Below are positions 8,021 through 15,683 of a DNA stretch of 46,312 nucleotides, piece after piece. Source of the stretch: an uncultured Coriobacteriaceae bacterium (GTDB lineage Bacteria > Actinomycetota > Coriobacteriia > Coriobacteriales > UMGS124); contig UQBS01000017.1 in the NCBI GenBank assembly GCA_900539345.1, positions 1 to 46,312 of the forward strand, in the 5' to 3' direction. Positions within the stretch are counted from its first letter, which is position 1. Each line of letters begins with the position of its first letter. The notes under the pieces are model-generated. The model saw nothing but the letters and a program-made list of their open reading frames with translations. It did not search any database and was not told where the DNA came from. The position numbers and the translations under genes are program-made.

Positions 8021-9604
8021 ATGAAGACCATCTCGCGTAGGAACTTCATCACTGGTGCCGGTGCCGCTCTTGCGGCAAGCAGCATGGCCTCCGTCGCATT
8101 CGCCGATGACGCAGCTGCCGAGTTTGACGACAATTACGATGTCGTCGTCGTGGGCTATGGTTTCGCCGGCGGCATGGCGGCCATCTCTGCAGCCGACGCC
8201 GGTGCCGAGAAGGTCCTGCTCGTTGACGTTGCACCTGAGGGTCAGGAAGGCGGCAACTCCCGCTTCTGCGCGCAGATTGTGGTGTACGGCCAGGATCGCG
8301 ACGAGCTTCGCAATTACTATGAAGGTCTTGGTTGGAAGATGAACCAGGACTCCGACGTCCTCGACACGTACGTTGACGGCATCATGGGCGTGCCCGATAT
8401 CTTCAAGCGCATGGGTGTCGAGGATCCCTGCATCTGGAGCGAGTTTGCCGCAACTGCCGAGGGCGAGGCCGGCACGGGCGGAAACGACGAGACCGATGCT
8501 CAGAAGATCAAGCGCTCCTTTGGCGCAATCTGCCCCGAGTATCCCGAGGTCGAGGGCTCTTCCACGGTTGATGCCGTCACGATGCATCCCGCGTATTTCG
8601 ACGGTGCGTTCTATCCCGTTGTCCAGGAGACTGTCCAGGCCACGGACGCCATCACTGTGTGGCTTGAGTCCCCGGCGACGCACCTTATTCAGGATCCCGA
8701 GTCCAAGGCTGTCATCGGTGTTGTTGTTGAGCACGAGGGTCAGGAGCTGCGCATCGGTGCCAAGGGCGTCGTTCTTTCCTGCGGTGGCTTTGAGTGCAAC
8801 CAGCAGATGATTCAGGATTACCTCGGTTGCGCTCGACTGGCGCCTCTGGGTGGCATGCACAACAACGGCGACGGCATCCGCATGGCGCAGGAGGTCGGCG
8901 CCGATCTCTGGCACATGCACAACTACGAGAGCCTGGGCATGTTCGGTGGCAACCAGTTTGAGGTCGAAGACGGCGAGCGTGCCATCCTGATGCTCTCCGC
9001 GCGCTTCAGGCCGTCCGTGAAGGGCGCAATGATTTGTGTCGCCGAGGATGGCTCGCGTTTCCTACGTGAGGATCAGATTGATCGCCATGGCCATCTGTTC
9101 AGCCATGGTCTGTGGCGTATCCCGAACACGAGCTACCGTCCCTGGGCTGTCTTTGATGAGGCTCAGAAGGCCATCCTTGAAGAGAACGGCCACATGCCGA
9201 TCAATGTTGATGAGAAGCTTGTAAGCGCTGCTGATGCCACCGAGCTTGCCGGAATCATTGGTGCCGATCCCGAGACGCTCGCCAAGACCATTGAGCGTTT
9301 CAACGGTTACGCTGAAAGTGGCGAGGATATCGAGTTTAACCGCGCTCCGGAGTCGATGAGGGCATTCGAGGGCACTCTGTACGCACTGCCCCTGCAGCCC
9401 AGCGTGCTCAACACCCAGGGTGGCCCGCGCCGCAATGCGAAGGCCCAGGTCATGGACACCAACGGCGAGCCCATCAAGGGCCTGTTCAGCGCCGGTGAGT
9501 GCGGTGGCGTGAACGCCTTCTACTATCAGGGCGGCGGAAACGTTGCCGAGTGCCTCGTGTTCGGCAAGATTGCTGGCGAGAATGCGGCAATGGGCGTTGA
9601 GTAA
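8021..9604 (+). CDS. Exported FAD-dependent reductase, fumarate-reductase superfamily
   Basis: A 527-residue protein with a twin-arginine signal (ISRRNFITGAG; cleavage near AFADD) and a FAD_binding_2 fold starting at about residue 38 (VVVVGYGFAGG, then LLVDVAPEG). There is no FMN-binding domain. The catalytic-loop region reads GSRFLREDQIDRHG; the Arg-Asp of true fumarate reductases is not conserved, so another unsaturated or xenobiotic substrate is likely. The C-terminal FAD segment GLFSAGECGGVNAFYYQGGG is typical. GAAAGGGGAG precedes the ATG. It is followed by its own terminator and then a MerR regulator. Electron donor not encoded next to it. Confidence 0.88.
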   Translation: MKTISRRNFITGAGAALAASSMASVAFADDAAAEFDDNYDVVVVGYGFAGGMAAISAADAGAEKVLLVDVAPEGQEGGNSRFCAQIVVYGQDRDELRNYYEGLGWKMNQDSDVLDTYVDGIMGVPDIFKRMGVEDPCIWSEFAATAEGEAGTGGNDETDAQKIKRSFGAICPEYPEVEGSSTVDAVTMHPAYFDGAFYPVVQETVQATDAITVWLESPATHLIQDPESKAVIGVVVEHEGQELRIGAKGVVLSCGGFECNQQMIQDYLGCARLAPLGGMHNNGDGIRMAQEVGADLWHMHNYESLGMFGGNQFEVEDGERAILMLSARFRPSVKGAMICVAEDGSRFLREDQIDRHGHLFSHGLWRIPNTSYRPWAVFDEAQKAILEENGHMPINVDEKLVSAADATELAGIIGADPETLAKTIERFNGYAESGEDIEFNRAPESMRAFEGTLYALPLQPSVLNTQGGPRRNAKAQVMDTNGEPIKGLFSAGECGGVNAFYYQGGGNVAECLVFGKIAGENAAMGVE

Positions 9605-9627
9605 GCGTTAACCAGATTGGCCTACGG

Positions 9628-9661
9628 GGGGCTGCCGGCATTGAACGGCAGCCCCTTTTTG
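9628..9661 (+). terminator. Rho-independent terminator after flavoprotein
   Basis: A perfect 10-bp stem, GGGGCTGCCG with CGGCAGCCCC, followed directly by TTTTTT. It separates the flavoprotein from the MerR gene. Confidence 0.93.
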
Positions 9662-9711
9662 ATATCATCCCTCCAGCTGTTCGGTAAGGGGCCGACAAAC
9701 GGGGGCATGAT

Positions 9712-10590
9712 ATGACGACGGAAAGCGCACGGGGTAAGACGTACACCATCAAAACGCTGCTGAGCGTTTTGGGCATTTCTCGCAATACGTTGCGCTATTA
9801 CGAGCAGATCGGTGTTATCTCGCCCGTGCGTGATCCCGATTCAAACTATCGCGTGTACACGAATGACGACGTTTTTAGCGTTGCCCAGCTCAACATGCTG
9901 AAGAACGCGGGGTTTGAAGTGGCTGACGCCCAGGTTGTCATGGAAAAGACTGAGGACGCCTCGGAGTTCGTCGGCAGGCTTTCGGAGCAAAATATGCGCC
10001 AGCAGGCATGGCATGCTGCGGTCCAAGACTCTCTGGAGACGCTTCAGGCTATTTGCGACGATATACATCGGGGACCCGTGCCCCGTCTTTCTGTTGGCCG
10101 CCCGGCCCTTGTCTATTTCGATGAATGCGAGACGGGCTATGACAACCATGTGCCTGATCCGGCACAGGATGTGCTCATCCGGAGCATGCCGATAGCGACG
10201 TTTGGGTCGATTATCGAGGGGGATTTTTTCTCGGATAGCCTTGACTTGCCAAAATGGGGACGGATTGTGTACGCGTGCGATGCGCCTTTGTTGCCCCAGC
10301 TCTCGCTTGCAAGTCGGCCGCCGGTTCAGGTGGGAGGATGCCCTTGCGTGGAAATCTCCTATGCGGCCGATGCGGATAAAATCCCTGGTTTTGACAGAGA
10401 CGGTAGCACGCGTAAAAAATTGCGGGCGTTTATGAACGAATGTGGGTTTGAGCAGGCAGGAGATGTGTACACCTCCCATGCTCTGCCCATCAAGGGTGTG
10501 TTCTATACGCGTGTTCACCTGCCTGTGAGCGCGATTAGCTGGCGAGCGAAGCGCATGCTGGCTAAGTTGGAGCGTGATGCGCTGGCGTGA
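9712..10590 (+). CDS. MerR-family regulator with C-terminal effector-binding-like domain
   Basis: A 292-residue protein. An N-terminal MerR winged helix (about residues 10-80) contains YTIKTLLSVLGISRNTLRYYE and the wing NYRVYTNDD; a helical linker follows to about 115. The C-terminal ~160 residues look like a GyrI/BmrR-type small-molecule-binding domain (inference from length and order). It probably senses a substrate and controls the preceding exported flavoprotein. The last codons (GCGCTGGCGTGA) lie inside the duplicated HAD-gene block, so the stop codon is supplied by foreign sequence read in another frame; the native C-terminus may have been altered. Confidence 0.88.
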   Translation: MTTESARGKTYTIKTLLSVLGISRNTLRYYEQIGVISPVRDPDSNYRVYTNDDVFSVAQLNMLKNAGFEVADAQVVMEKTEDASEFVGRLSEQNMRQQAWHAAVQDSLETLQAICDDIHRGPVPRLSVGRPALVYFDECETGYDNHVPDPAQDVLIRSMPIATFGSIIEGDFFSDSLDLPKWGRIVYACDAPLLPQLSLASRPPVQVGGCPCVEISYAADADKIPGFDRDGSTRKKLRAFMNECGFEQAGDVYTSHALPIKGVFYTRVHLPVSAISWRAKRMLAKLERDALA

Positions 10591-10753
10591 GGGCCGACGC
10601 GGCCGGCGGATTGCGTCTGGCATGGTCGGTGACTTCGCGATCGTCATGGTTCCCGACTTGCACCAGCCCACGCCCGAGATCCGCGCCCTGGCCACGCGCG
10701 AGTGCGAGAGTCTGCACGAAGTGAGGGTGCTTTTCGAGGCCGGGGGGCTGTAA
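10591..10753 (+). pseudogene. Truncated remnant of a HAD phosphatase gene end
   Basis: Bases 10646-10753 encode a close copy of the C-terminus of the HAD protein at 6253-6906, starting MVPDLHQPTPEIRALATR and ending FEAGGL plus TAA. Upstream of it an insertion shifts the frame relative to the original, and there is no start or catalytic motif. It is a broken duplicate or the last trace of a lost paralogue. Confidence 0.8.
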
Positions 10754-10791
10754 GGAGGACATGCGGTGGGTCAGTAGGCGTCCTTCGGTGA

Positions 10792-10830
10792 ATTTAACAT
10801 ACATTCCAGCAGTTGAAATGTATGTTAAAT
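10792..10830. promoter_or_regulatory. 17-bp palindrome (copy 2)
   Basis: Arms 10792-10808 and 10814-10830 pair with one mismatch. Compared with copy 1, a C-G pair has become T-A on both sides (a compensatory change), which argues that the symmetry is under selection. Confidence 0.55.
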
Positions 10831-11033
10831 CATCAAAACCCCAGTTGAGCGATTTTTCGTTTTCCTGAAATGTATGTTGTTTCGCGAGCGTTAGGGCCTC
10901 GCGGACCCGCCGTGTCCCCAACTCGCGCCCAGAACGCAAAGCGCCGCCGTGCCCACACATGGACGCGGCGGCGCTCTTGGGGGATGTCGGGCTTACATCA
11001 AGCTGCCTCGAACTAGAGCAGCGCGCAGCAGCC

Positions 11034-12620
11034 TTACTTGCCCAGGTACTTGGCTGCGGCCTGAGCGGCGAAGCGGCCGGAGTTGCAGGCCCAGCTGGAC
11101 TGTGAGCCCGGGGCCTTGTTCACGTCGTAGGCGTCGCCGTACAGGCCGCCCGCGTCGCAACCGGTGGCATAGAGGCCGGGGATGACCTCGCCCTCAGTGT
11201 TAATGACCTCACAATCGGTGTCGATCTTGGTGCCGCCCACTGTGCAGTAATAACCGTCGGCAATCTCGGCGATGTAGAACGGGCCCTCCTCGATGGCGTG
11301 CATCTTCTCGGGGGCCTTGTTGAAGTCGGGGTCCTCGCCTGCGGCGCAGTAGCTGTTGTACTGGTCGACGACAGCCTTCAGGGCCTCGGGATCAAGCTCG
11401 ACAGCCTCGGCAAGCTCCTCGATGGTGTCCGCCTTATGGACGGAGTCGAGGGCCTCAACGGCCTCGGTGAACCCAGCCATGGGTTCGCCAGCGGCAACGA
11501 AGCTGAAGCAGGTGCCGTACACGCCCTCGTTCTCCCAGGCATCGAGGTCGCCCTTGCAGAAGACGGCGTACGTCTTGTTCTGGTTACGCTGCGCGATGCC
11601 GACGCGGGCGAAGTCATTCTCCCACTTGTCCTCGTTGACGAAGCGCTCACACTTCTCGTTAATCCAGAGAACGGGCTGCGTAGAGGCGATGTAGTCGGGC
11701 TGTGCCCACGTGGAGCCCACCATGACGGGGCCGCACCACATGACGGTGCCCAGGCCCTCGGCCATGTCTGCGCCTGCCGCGCGTGCCATCTTGATGCCGT
11801 CGGCGTCGCGGCCGGTCATGCCCTGGGGAGCCAGCAGTTCGTTGTGGGTCTCGGAGACGGCATACAGGAAGTCCAGGTTGTTGGCATAACCGCCCGTGGC
11901 GAGAACAACAGTGGGGGCCTCGACCTTGACGACGGTACCGTCGGCGCGCACGGCGAGCACGCCTGTGACTTTGCCGTCCTCCATGACGAGCTGCTTTGCC
12001 GGGCATTCAAACTCGACCTGCACCCCGAGGTTCTCGGCGGCCTTGGCCAGAGACTCCATGAAGCTTACGCCTGGGCCCTTGTCGAGGTTGCGCTTGAAGA
12101 TGTGCCAAGCCTTGTGGTCGCCATACTGCTGCACGTGATCGAACTCAACGCCAAGGTCTTCAAGCCATTCGACGGTCTCGCCCGTGGTGCCGAAGAACTT
12201 CTTGTAAAGGTCGTGGTTGGGCACCCAGTGATGGTAATCCATGCAGTTGTTGATGGCCTCGGCCACGGTCTGGGTCTCGCCGACCTCCTCGGTCCAGTGA
12301 GTCTGAACGCCGAAGGAGCCCTCGACGCCAACGAACGAGCCGCCCGTGAAGCTGAACTTCTCGAGCACGATGGGCTCAAGGCCGAGCTGCTTGGCCTGGC
12401 AGGCGCACGACATGCCAGCGCCACCTGCGCCGCAAATGGCGATGTCGCAGGTCAGAGTCTCGGTGGGCTCACCAACCTCCTCGAGATCCCACACGCTGTT
12501 CGACTCGGCGATGACCTTGGCCTGGGCGGGCTCGGCGGAGAGGTCCGCAGCAGCAAGGCCGACGGCGGCGACACCGGCGGTGGCAGTGACGAACGAACGA
12601 CGAGACATTGCGTTAGACAT
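11034..12620 (-). CDS. Exported FAD-dependent reductase with divergent LysR regulator
   Basis: A 528-residue protein with a twin-arginine signal (MSRRSFVTATAG; processed near AQAK) and a FAD_binding_2 domain from about residue 58 (DIAICGAGGAG, then IVLEKF and FTGGSF). Substrate-region sequence is CERFVNEDKWENDF, without the Arg-Asp of fumarate reductases. The C-terminal GLYATGCDAGGLYGDAY and WACNSGRFA complete the FAD fold. No FMN domain. GAAAGGTG is a suitable ribosome-binding site. Its divergent neighbour is a LysR activator, so induction by its substrate is plausible. Substrate unknown. Confidence 0.88.
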   Translation of the reverse strand: MSNAMSRRSFVTATAGVAAVGLAAADLSAEPAQAKVIAESNSVWDLEEVGEPTETLTCDIAICGAGGAGMSCACQAKQLGLEPIVLEKFSFTGGSFVGVEGSFGVQTHWTEEVGETQTVAEAINNCMDYHHWVPNHDLYKKFFGTTGETVEWLEDLGVEFDHVQQYGDHKAWHIFKRNLDKGPGVSFMESLAKAAENLGVQVEFECPAKQLVMEDGKVTGVLAVRADGTVVKVEAPTVVLATGGYANNLDFLYAVSETHNELLAPQGMTGRDADGIKMARAAGADMAEGLGTVMWCGPVMVGSTWAQPDYIASTQPVLWINEKCERFVNEDKWENDFARVGIAQRNQNKTYAVFCKGDLDAWENEGVYGTCFSFVAAGEPMAGFTEAVEALDSVHKADTIEELAEAVELDPEALKAVVDQYNSYCAAGEDPDFNKAPEKMHAIEEGPFYIAEIADGYYCTVGGTKIDTDCEVINTEGEVIPGLYATGCDAGGLYGDAYDVNKAPGSQSSWACNSGRFAAQAAAKYLGK

Positions 12621-12746
12621 ACATGCACCTTTCGCTCATGGGGGCGCTTCGAGACGCGTGCCTCTGGAGTGCCCGGCTCCCCTTACAGGCGCCATCCGGC
12701 GTCTTCGCTGGGCAGAATAGGGCCCGTAGCCCCGTCCTTTCAAGAC

Positions 12747-12760
12747 GGCTGGACCCAGCC
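12747..12760. promoter_or_regulatory. Dyad in the LysR/flavoprotein intergenic region
   Basis: GGCTGG-AC-CCAGCC is a perfect palindrome midway between the divergent starts. It is a weak candidate site; it lacks the AT-rich T-N11-A form usual for LysR proteins. Confidence 0.3.
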
Positions 12761-12886
12761 AGAAGTGCACCCCCCGAACTGCAAGTTGTACCTCGCGCGT
12801 TGCGATTTGTGGCAGTATATTTGCGTAGCTCTGTAGCGTTGGGGAATGTTCGAGTGCAGTTTGATGGGGCCAAACGGGGGGCACGG

Positions 12887-13792
12887 GTGAACAGCGAGCA
12901 ACTAAAGTACTTTGAGCTGACCTATCAGGAGCGCAATTATTCGGCGGCGGCGCGAATGGTGCCCGTTTCGCCGCAGGGGCTTACAAAGGCGATCAGGGCC
13001 CTGGAAAAGGAGCTTGGTGTCACGCTTTTTGAGCCCGATTCCAACGGCATGCCGCAACCGACGCCTTATGCCCAGGAGCTGTATGAGTTTACCGAGGTCA
13101 CGAGCAGCAATTTGCGCCTTATGCGGGAGGCTTTCGACCGCATACGCGGCCAGGAGCTCCACGAGCTACGCCTGGGGTGCTCGCTCGGCGTAATGGGTGC
13201 GCTTGGGCCAGATTTTCTCGATGGGTTCCGCGCCATGCGTTCCGATGTTCGCATTTCGTATTGGGAGACGAACGATGCCCTCTGTGACGAGGGGCTTGCG
13301 CATGGTGACTATGACCTGGCCCTTGCGGTGCTGCCATGTTTGCCAGAGTTTGAGTCGGCTCCGCTCTACAAATGCCCCCTGTATTTTTGGGTGAACGCTG
13401 CCGATCCACTCGCTCACAAGGAATCGCTCGTTCTGGAGGACCTACGGGGCTATGACCTGGCCCTTCCTGGCGAGGGGTTCAAGTGCTTCGACACCCTTCG
13501 CCGGCTCAACGAGGAACGCTCGCTTGGTCTGGGACATATTTTCGAGATGAGCGAGATATTCCAGCTCTATGAGTTTGCCGCGCGTGGTCGCGGGGTGGGA
13601 TTCACCGCCCGTCACCATGTGAACCTATCGGTGTTCGCCCACGACGATTCAGTCGTGGCAGTCCCTCTGGCCGAACTGAGCTGGGGTTTTGGCATCGAGA
13701 GGCTTCGAACCCATGCTCTTGACAATGCCGAGCAGGCCTTTTGGAACTGGTGTGTGACATACGCCAAGCGCCTTCCGAGCGACCCGGTGTAG
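12887..13792 (+). CDS. LysR-family transcriptional regulator
   Basis: A 301-residue protein of normal LysR length. The helix-turn-helix occupies residues 1-60 (NSEQLKYFELTYQERNYSAA, then SPQGLTKAIRALEKELGVTLF). The remaining ~210 residues form the substrate-binding domain. A GTG start at 12887 was chosen because the LysR domain begins there and a G-rich ribosome-binding site lies just upstream; an upstream extension of 88 codons has no family similarity. It likely controls the divergent flavoprotein at 12620. Its stop is followed in the same frame by a 52-codon gene remnant. Confidence 0.9.
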   Translation: MNSEQLKYFELTYQERNYSAAARMVPVSPQGLTKAIRALEKELGVTLFEPDSNGMPQPTPYAQELYEFTEVTSSNLRLMREAFDRIRGQELHELRLGCSLGVMGALGPDFLDGFRAMRSDVRISYWETNDALCDEGLAHGDYDLALAVLPCLPEFESAPLYKCPLYFWVNAADPLAHKESLVLEDLRGYDLALPGEGFKCFDTLRRLNEERSLGLGHIFEMSEIFQLYEFAARGRGVGFTARHHVNLSVFAHDDSVVAVPLAELSWGFGIERLRTHALDNAEQAFWNWCVTYAKRLPSDPV

Positions 13793-13951
13793 GCTTGCTG
13801 CTTGGGATTTGGTCTCGGCGCCGTTACCGAGTTCGAGGGCGTTCGCAGCATCAATACGTCCGACTGGAACACCTACATCCAGGCAAGCGGCGACTTTACT
13901 AAGATCACCGAGCGCGTGGAGCGGCTGTCCACGGAGAATGCCGAGCGCTAA
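13793..13951 (+). pseudogene. In-frame C-terminal gene remnant after LysR stop
   Basis: Directly after the LysR TAG, the same frame stays open for 52 codons to TAA at 13949-13951. It reads like genuine protein: GAVTEFEGVRSINTSDWN, then an amphipathic end FTKITERVERLSTENAER, with GC-rich third positions. There is no start codon or ribosome-binding site. I do not recognise the family. It is probably the 3' end of a lost gene. The rest of the gap to 14097 shows only the rsmJ leader. Confidence 0.5.
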
Positions 13952-14097
13952 ACGCTAATGGGCCGAAGCGGTGCGGTGCTCCATTCCATGAGGTACAATA
14001 CGCGAGCAATTGGCATTTGAAGTCGCGGTTTCGCATCGGGCAAGGCATTGCGGTCGGTTGGCTTTGCCCTGATGACTCATAGAATGGGAGTCGCTCC

Positions 14098-14790
14098 ATG
14101 ACCCAGGCAGAAGAGATGGCGCGGGCTGCGGGGCTCGAGTTGCGGCGCGAGGAGTGCGGCCTTGTGCTTGTCGGCGACGGCATGGAGCTGTGTGCCGATT
14201 TTGCCGCGATGCTGCCACGTATCAGGCCTGATAGGTTGTCGGGCGAGCTGCTCGTGAAGGTCGCACGGATAAAAGGGGAGCCTGCGGCGCGCGTCTTCGA
14301 TGCGACGGCTGGCCTGGGGGAGGATTCCTTCCTGCTTGCCGCAGCTGGCTTCAACGTCGTCCTTTGCGAGGCGAACCCTGTGATTGCAGCGCTGCTTGAA
14401 GACGCGCTTGCCCGCGCTGCCCTTGACGATCGCCTTGCGCCCATTGTGGCACGCATGCATCTGCGCCAGGTAGACAGTGTGGCCGAGCTTGGGCGCATTG
14501 CGCAAAGCGCGGAGCCGCATCCGGACGTCGTGTACCTCGACCCCATGTTCCCGGCGCGGCAGAAGTCGGCTGCCGTGAAAAAGAAGTTTCAGCTCCTGCA
14601 CCATCTCGAGTGCCCCTGCGCAAACGAGGAAGAGCTCATGGCGGCTGCGCTGAGCGTGTGCCCGCGCAAGGTGGTTGTCAAGCGCCCGCCCAAAGCGCCG
14701 CATCTGGCAGGCATCAAGCCGAGCCATTCCATCGAAGGCAAGGCCGTGCGTTACGATTGCATCGTGCCCGCGCAGCTCAAGCGGGGGTGA
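14098..14790 (+). CDS. rsmJ: RsmJ-like 16S rRNA (guanine-N2) methyltransferase
   Basis: A 230-residue SAM-dependent methyltransferase of the RsmJ type (modifies G1516 of 16S rRNA in E. coli). Motif I is DATAGLGEDSFLLA; motif IV is VYLDPMFP, followed by the RsmJ-specific KSAAVKKKF. The C-terminal VVKRPPKAPHL also fits. GGGAG lies 7 nt before the ATG. Its last 16 bases including the stop recur at 14915-14930. Confidence 0.88.
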   Translation: MTQAEEMARAAGLELRREECGLVLVGDGMELCADFAAMLPRIRPDRLSGELLVKVARIKGEPAARVFDATAGLGEDSFLLAAAGFNVVLCEANPVIAALLEDALARAALDDRLAPIVARMHLRQVDSVAELGRIAQSAEPHPDVVYLDPMFPARQKSAAVKKKFQLLHHLECPCANEEELMAAALSVCPRKVVVKRPPKAPHLAGIKPSHSIEGKAVRYDCIVPAQLKRG

Positions 14791-14930
14791 GGGCTGGATT
14801 TAAGTTTGGCCCAATCTGAGTGTCGTCAGCCGGCGTGCCATCACGATTGCAATTGCCTTTTGAAGGCCGAGGGATATATGCCTGCCCTTTTTGGCCGAGA
14901 GACTAGGCGTCTGTTCAAGCGGGGGTGAGG
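14777..14930 (+). repeat. 16-bp direct repeat at and after the rsmJ stop
   Basis: TCAAGCGGGGGTGAGG occurs at 14777-14792 (ending rsmJ as Lys-Arg-Gly-stop) and again at 14915-14930. This suggests a small tandem duplication or recombination between gene ends. Confidence 0.7.
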
Positions 14931-14958
14931 ACCCGAGCTGCCCCGCAGCGCATACTCG

Positions 14959-15681
14959 CTAGCCCACGTGCTCCCAGTCAATCGCCTGTGCGCCTGCGCC
15001 CTCGAGCAGCTCGTTTGCCTGCGAGAACGGGCGCGACCCGAGAAACGCCGGCAATCCTGCGCTCGACCTGCTGGCCGAGAGAGGCGAGGGGTGCGTGGAG
15101 GCCAGCACGAACTTGCTGCCGAGCATATCCGCACCCGCGGCTCCTGCATGCAGGCGAGCCTCTTCCACCAGGCCCACGGCGAAGCGCCCCCATGCCAGGA
15201 ACACGACCGGCTGCCGCAGTGTGAAGCACTTCTCGATCAGGTAATGCGTCAATACCTGCCAGCCCAGCTTGCTGTGGGAGTTGGCGGCGTGCTCCGTCAC
15301 GGTGAGTGTCGTGTTGAGCAGCAAAACGCCCTGCTCAGCCCACCTGGTAAGGTCGCCGGACTTCGGCGTCTCGCATCCCAGGTCGGCGGCCATCTCCTTA
15401 TATATGTTGCGTAGGCTCGGCGGGAGCTTCTGGCCCTGCGGAACGGAGAACGAGAGCCCCATGGCTTGACCGGGCTCATGATAGGGGTCCTGCCCGAGGA
15501 TGACGGCGCGCACGTTGCCGGGCACCGTGTAGGCAAGCGCGTTGAGAATGTCGTCCTGAGCAGGGTAGATGGTTTGCGTGCCGCGCATGGCCGCAATCTC
15601 GCCCATGAGGCGATCGCACGTCGCATGCACCTCTTGCGGTGCGCCGTCGAGCCACAGGTTGACGTTGTTCAGGTCCCTCAC
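14959..15681 (-). CDS. ung: Uracil-DNA glycosylase, family 1
   Basis: A 240-residue base-excision repair enzyme removing uracil from DNA. The water-activating motif GQDPYHEPGQAMGLSFSV and the C-terminal HPSPLSA motif are both present, as is LLLNTTLTV. Length is normal for the family. The start is GTG at 15681, two bases after the stop of the membrane LuxR gene, so the two are probably one transcript with coupled translation. That partner is unusual for a repair gene. Confidence 0.95.
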   Translation of the reverse strand: MRDLNNVNLWLDGAPQEVHATCDRLMGEIAAMRGTQTIYPAQDDILNALAYTVPGNVRAVILGQDPYHEPGQAMGLSFSVPQGQKLPPSLRNIYKEMAADLGCETPKSGDLTRWAEQGVLLLNTTLTVTEHAANSHSKLGWQVLTHYLIEKCFTLRQPVVFLAWGRFAVGLVEEARLHAGAAGADMLGSKFVLASTHPSPLSASRSSAGLPAFLGSRPFSQANELLEGAGAQAIDWEHVG

Positions 15682-15683
15682 GG

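Larger units (their letters stand above)
10580..10978 (+). repeat. Copy 2 of the duplicated HAD-end/palindrome/terminator block
   Basis: Begins with 17 bases identical to 6756-6772 inside the final MerR codons. It continues with a degenerate HAD gene end, the palindrome at 10792-10830, the third half-site at 10866-10878 and a terminator hairpin near 10943-10972. It accounts for the otherwise gene-free stretch 10591-11033. Confidence 0.9.

Noticed and set aside
6756..10978. Repeat blocks as transposon ends
   Set aside because: No transposase and no short target duplications were seen. The copies include part of a host gene and are in direct, not inverted, orientation.
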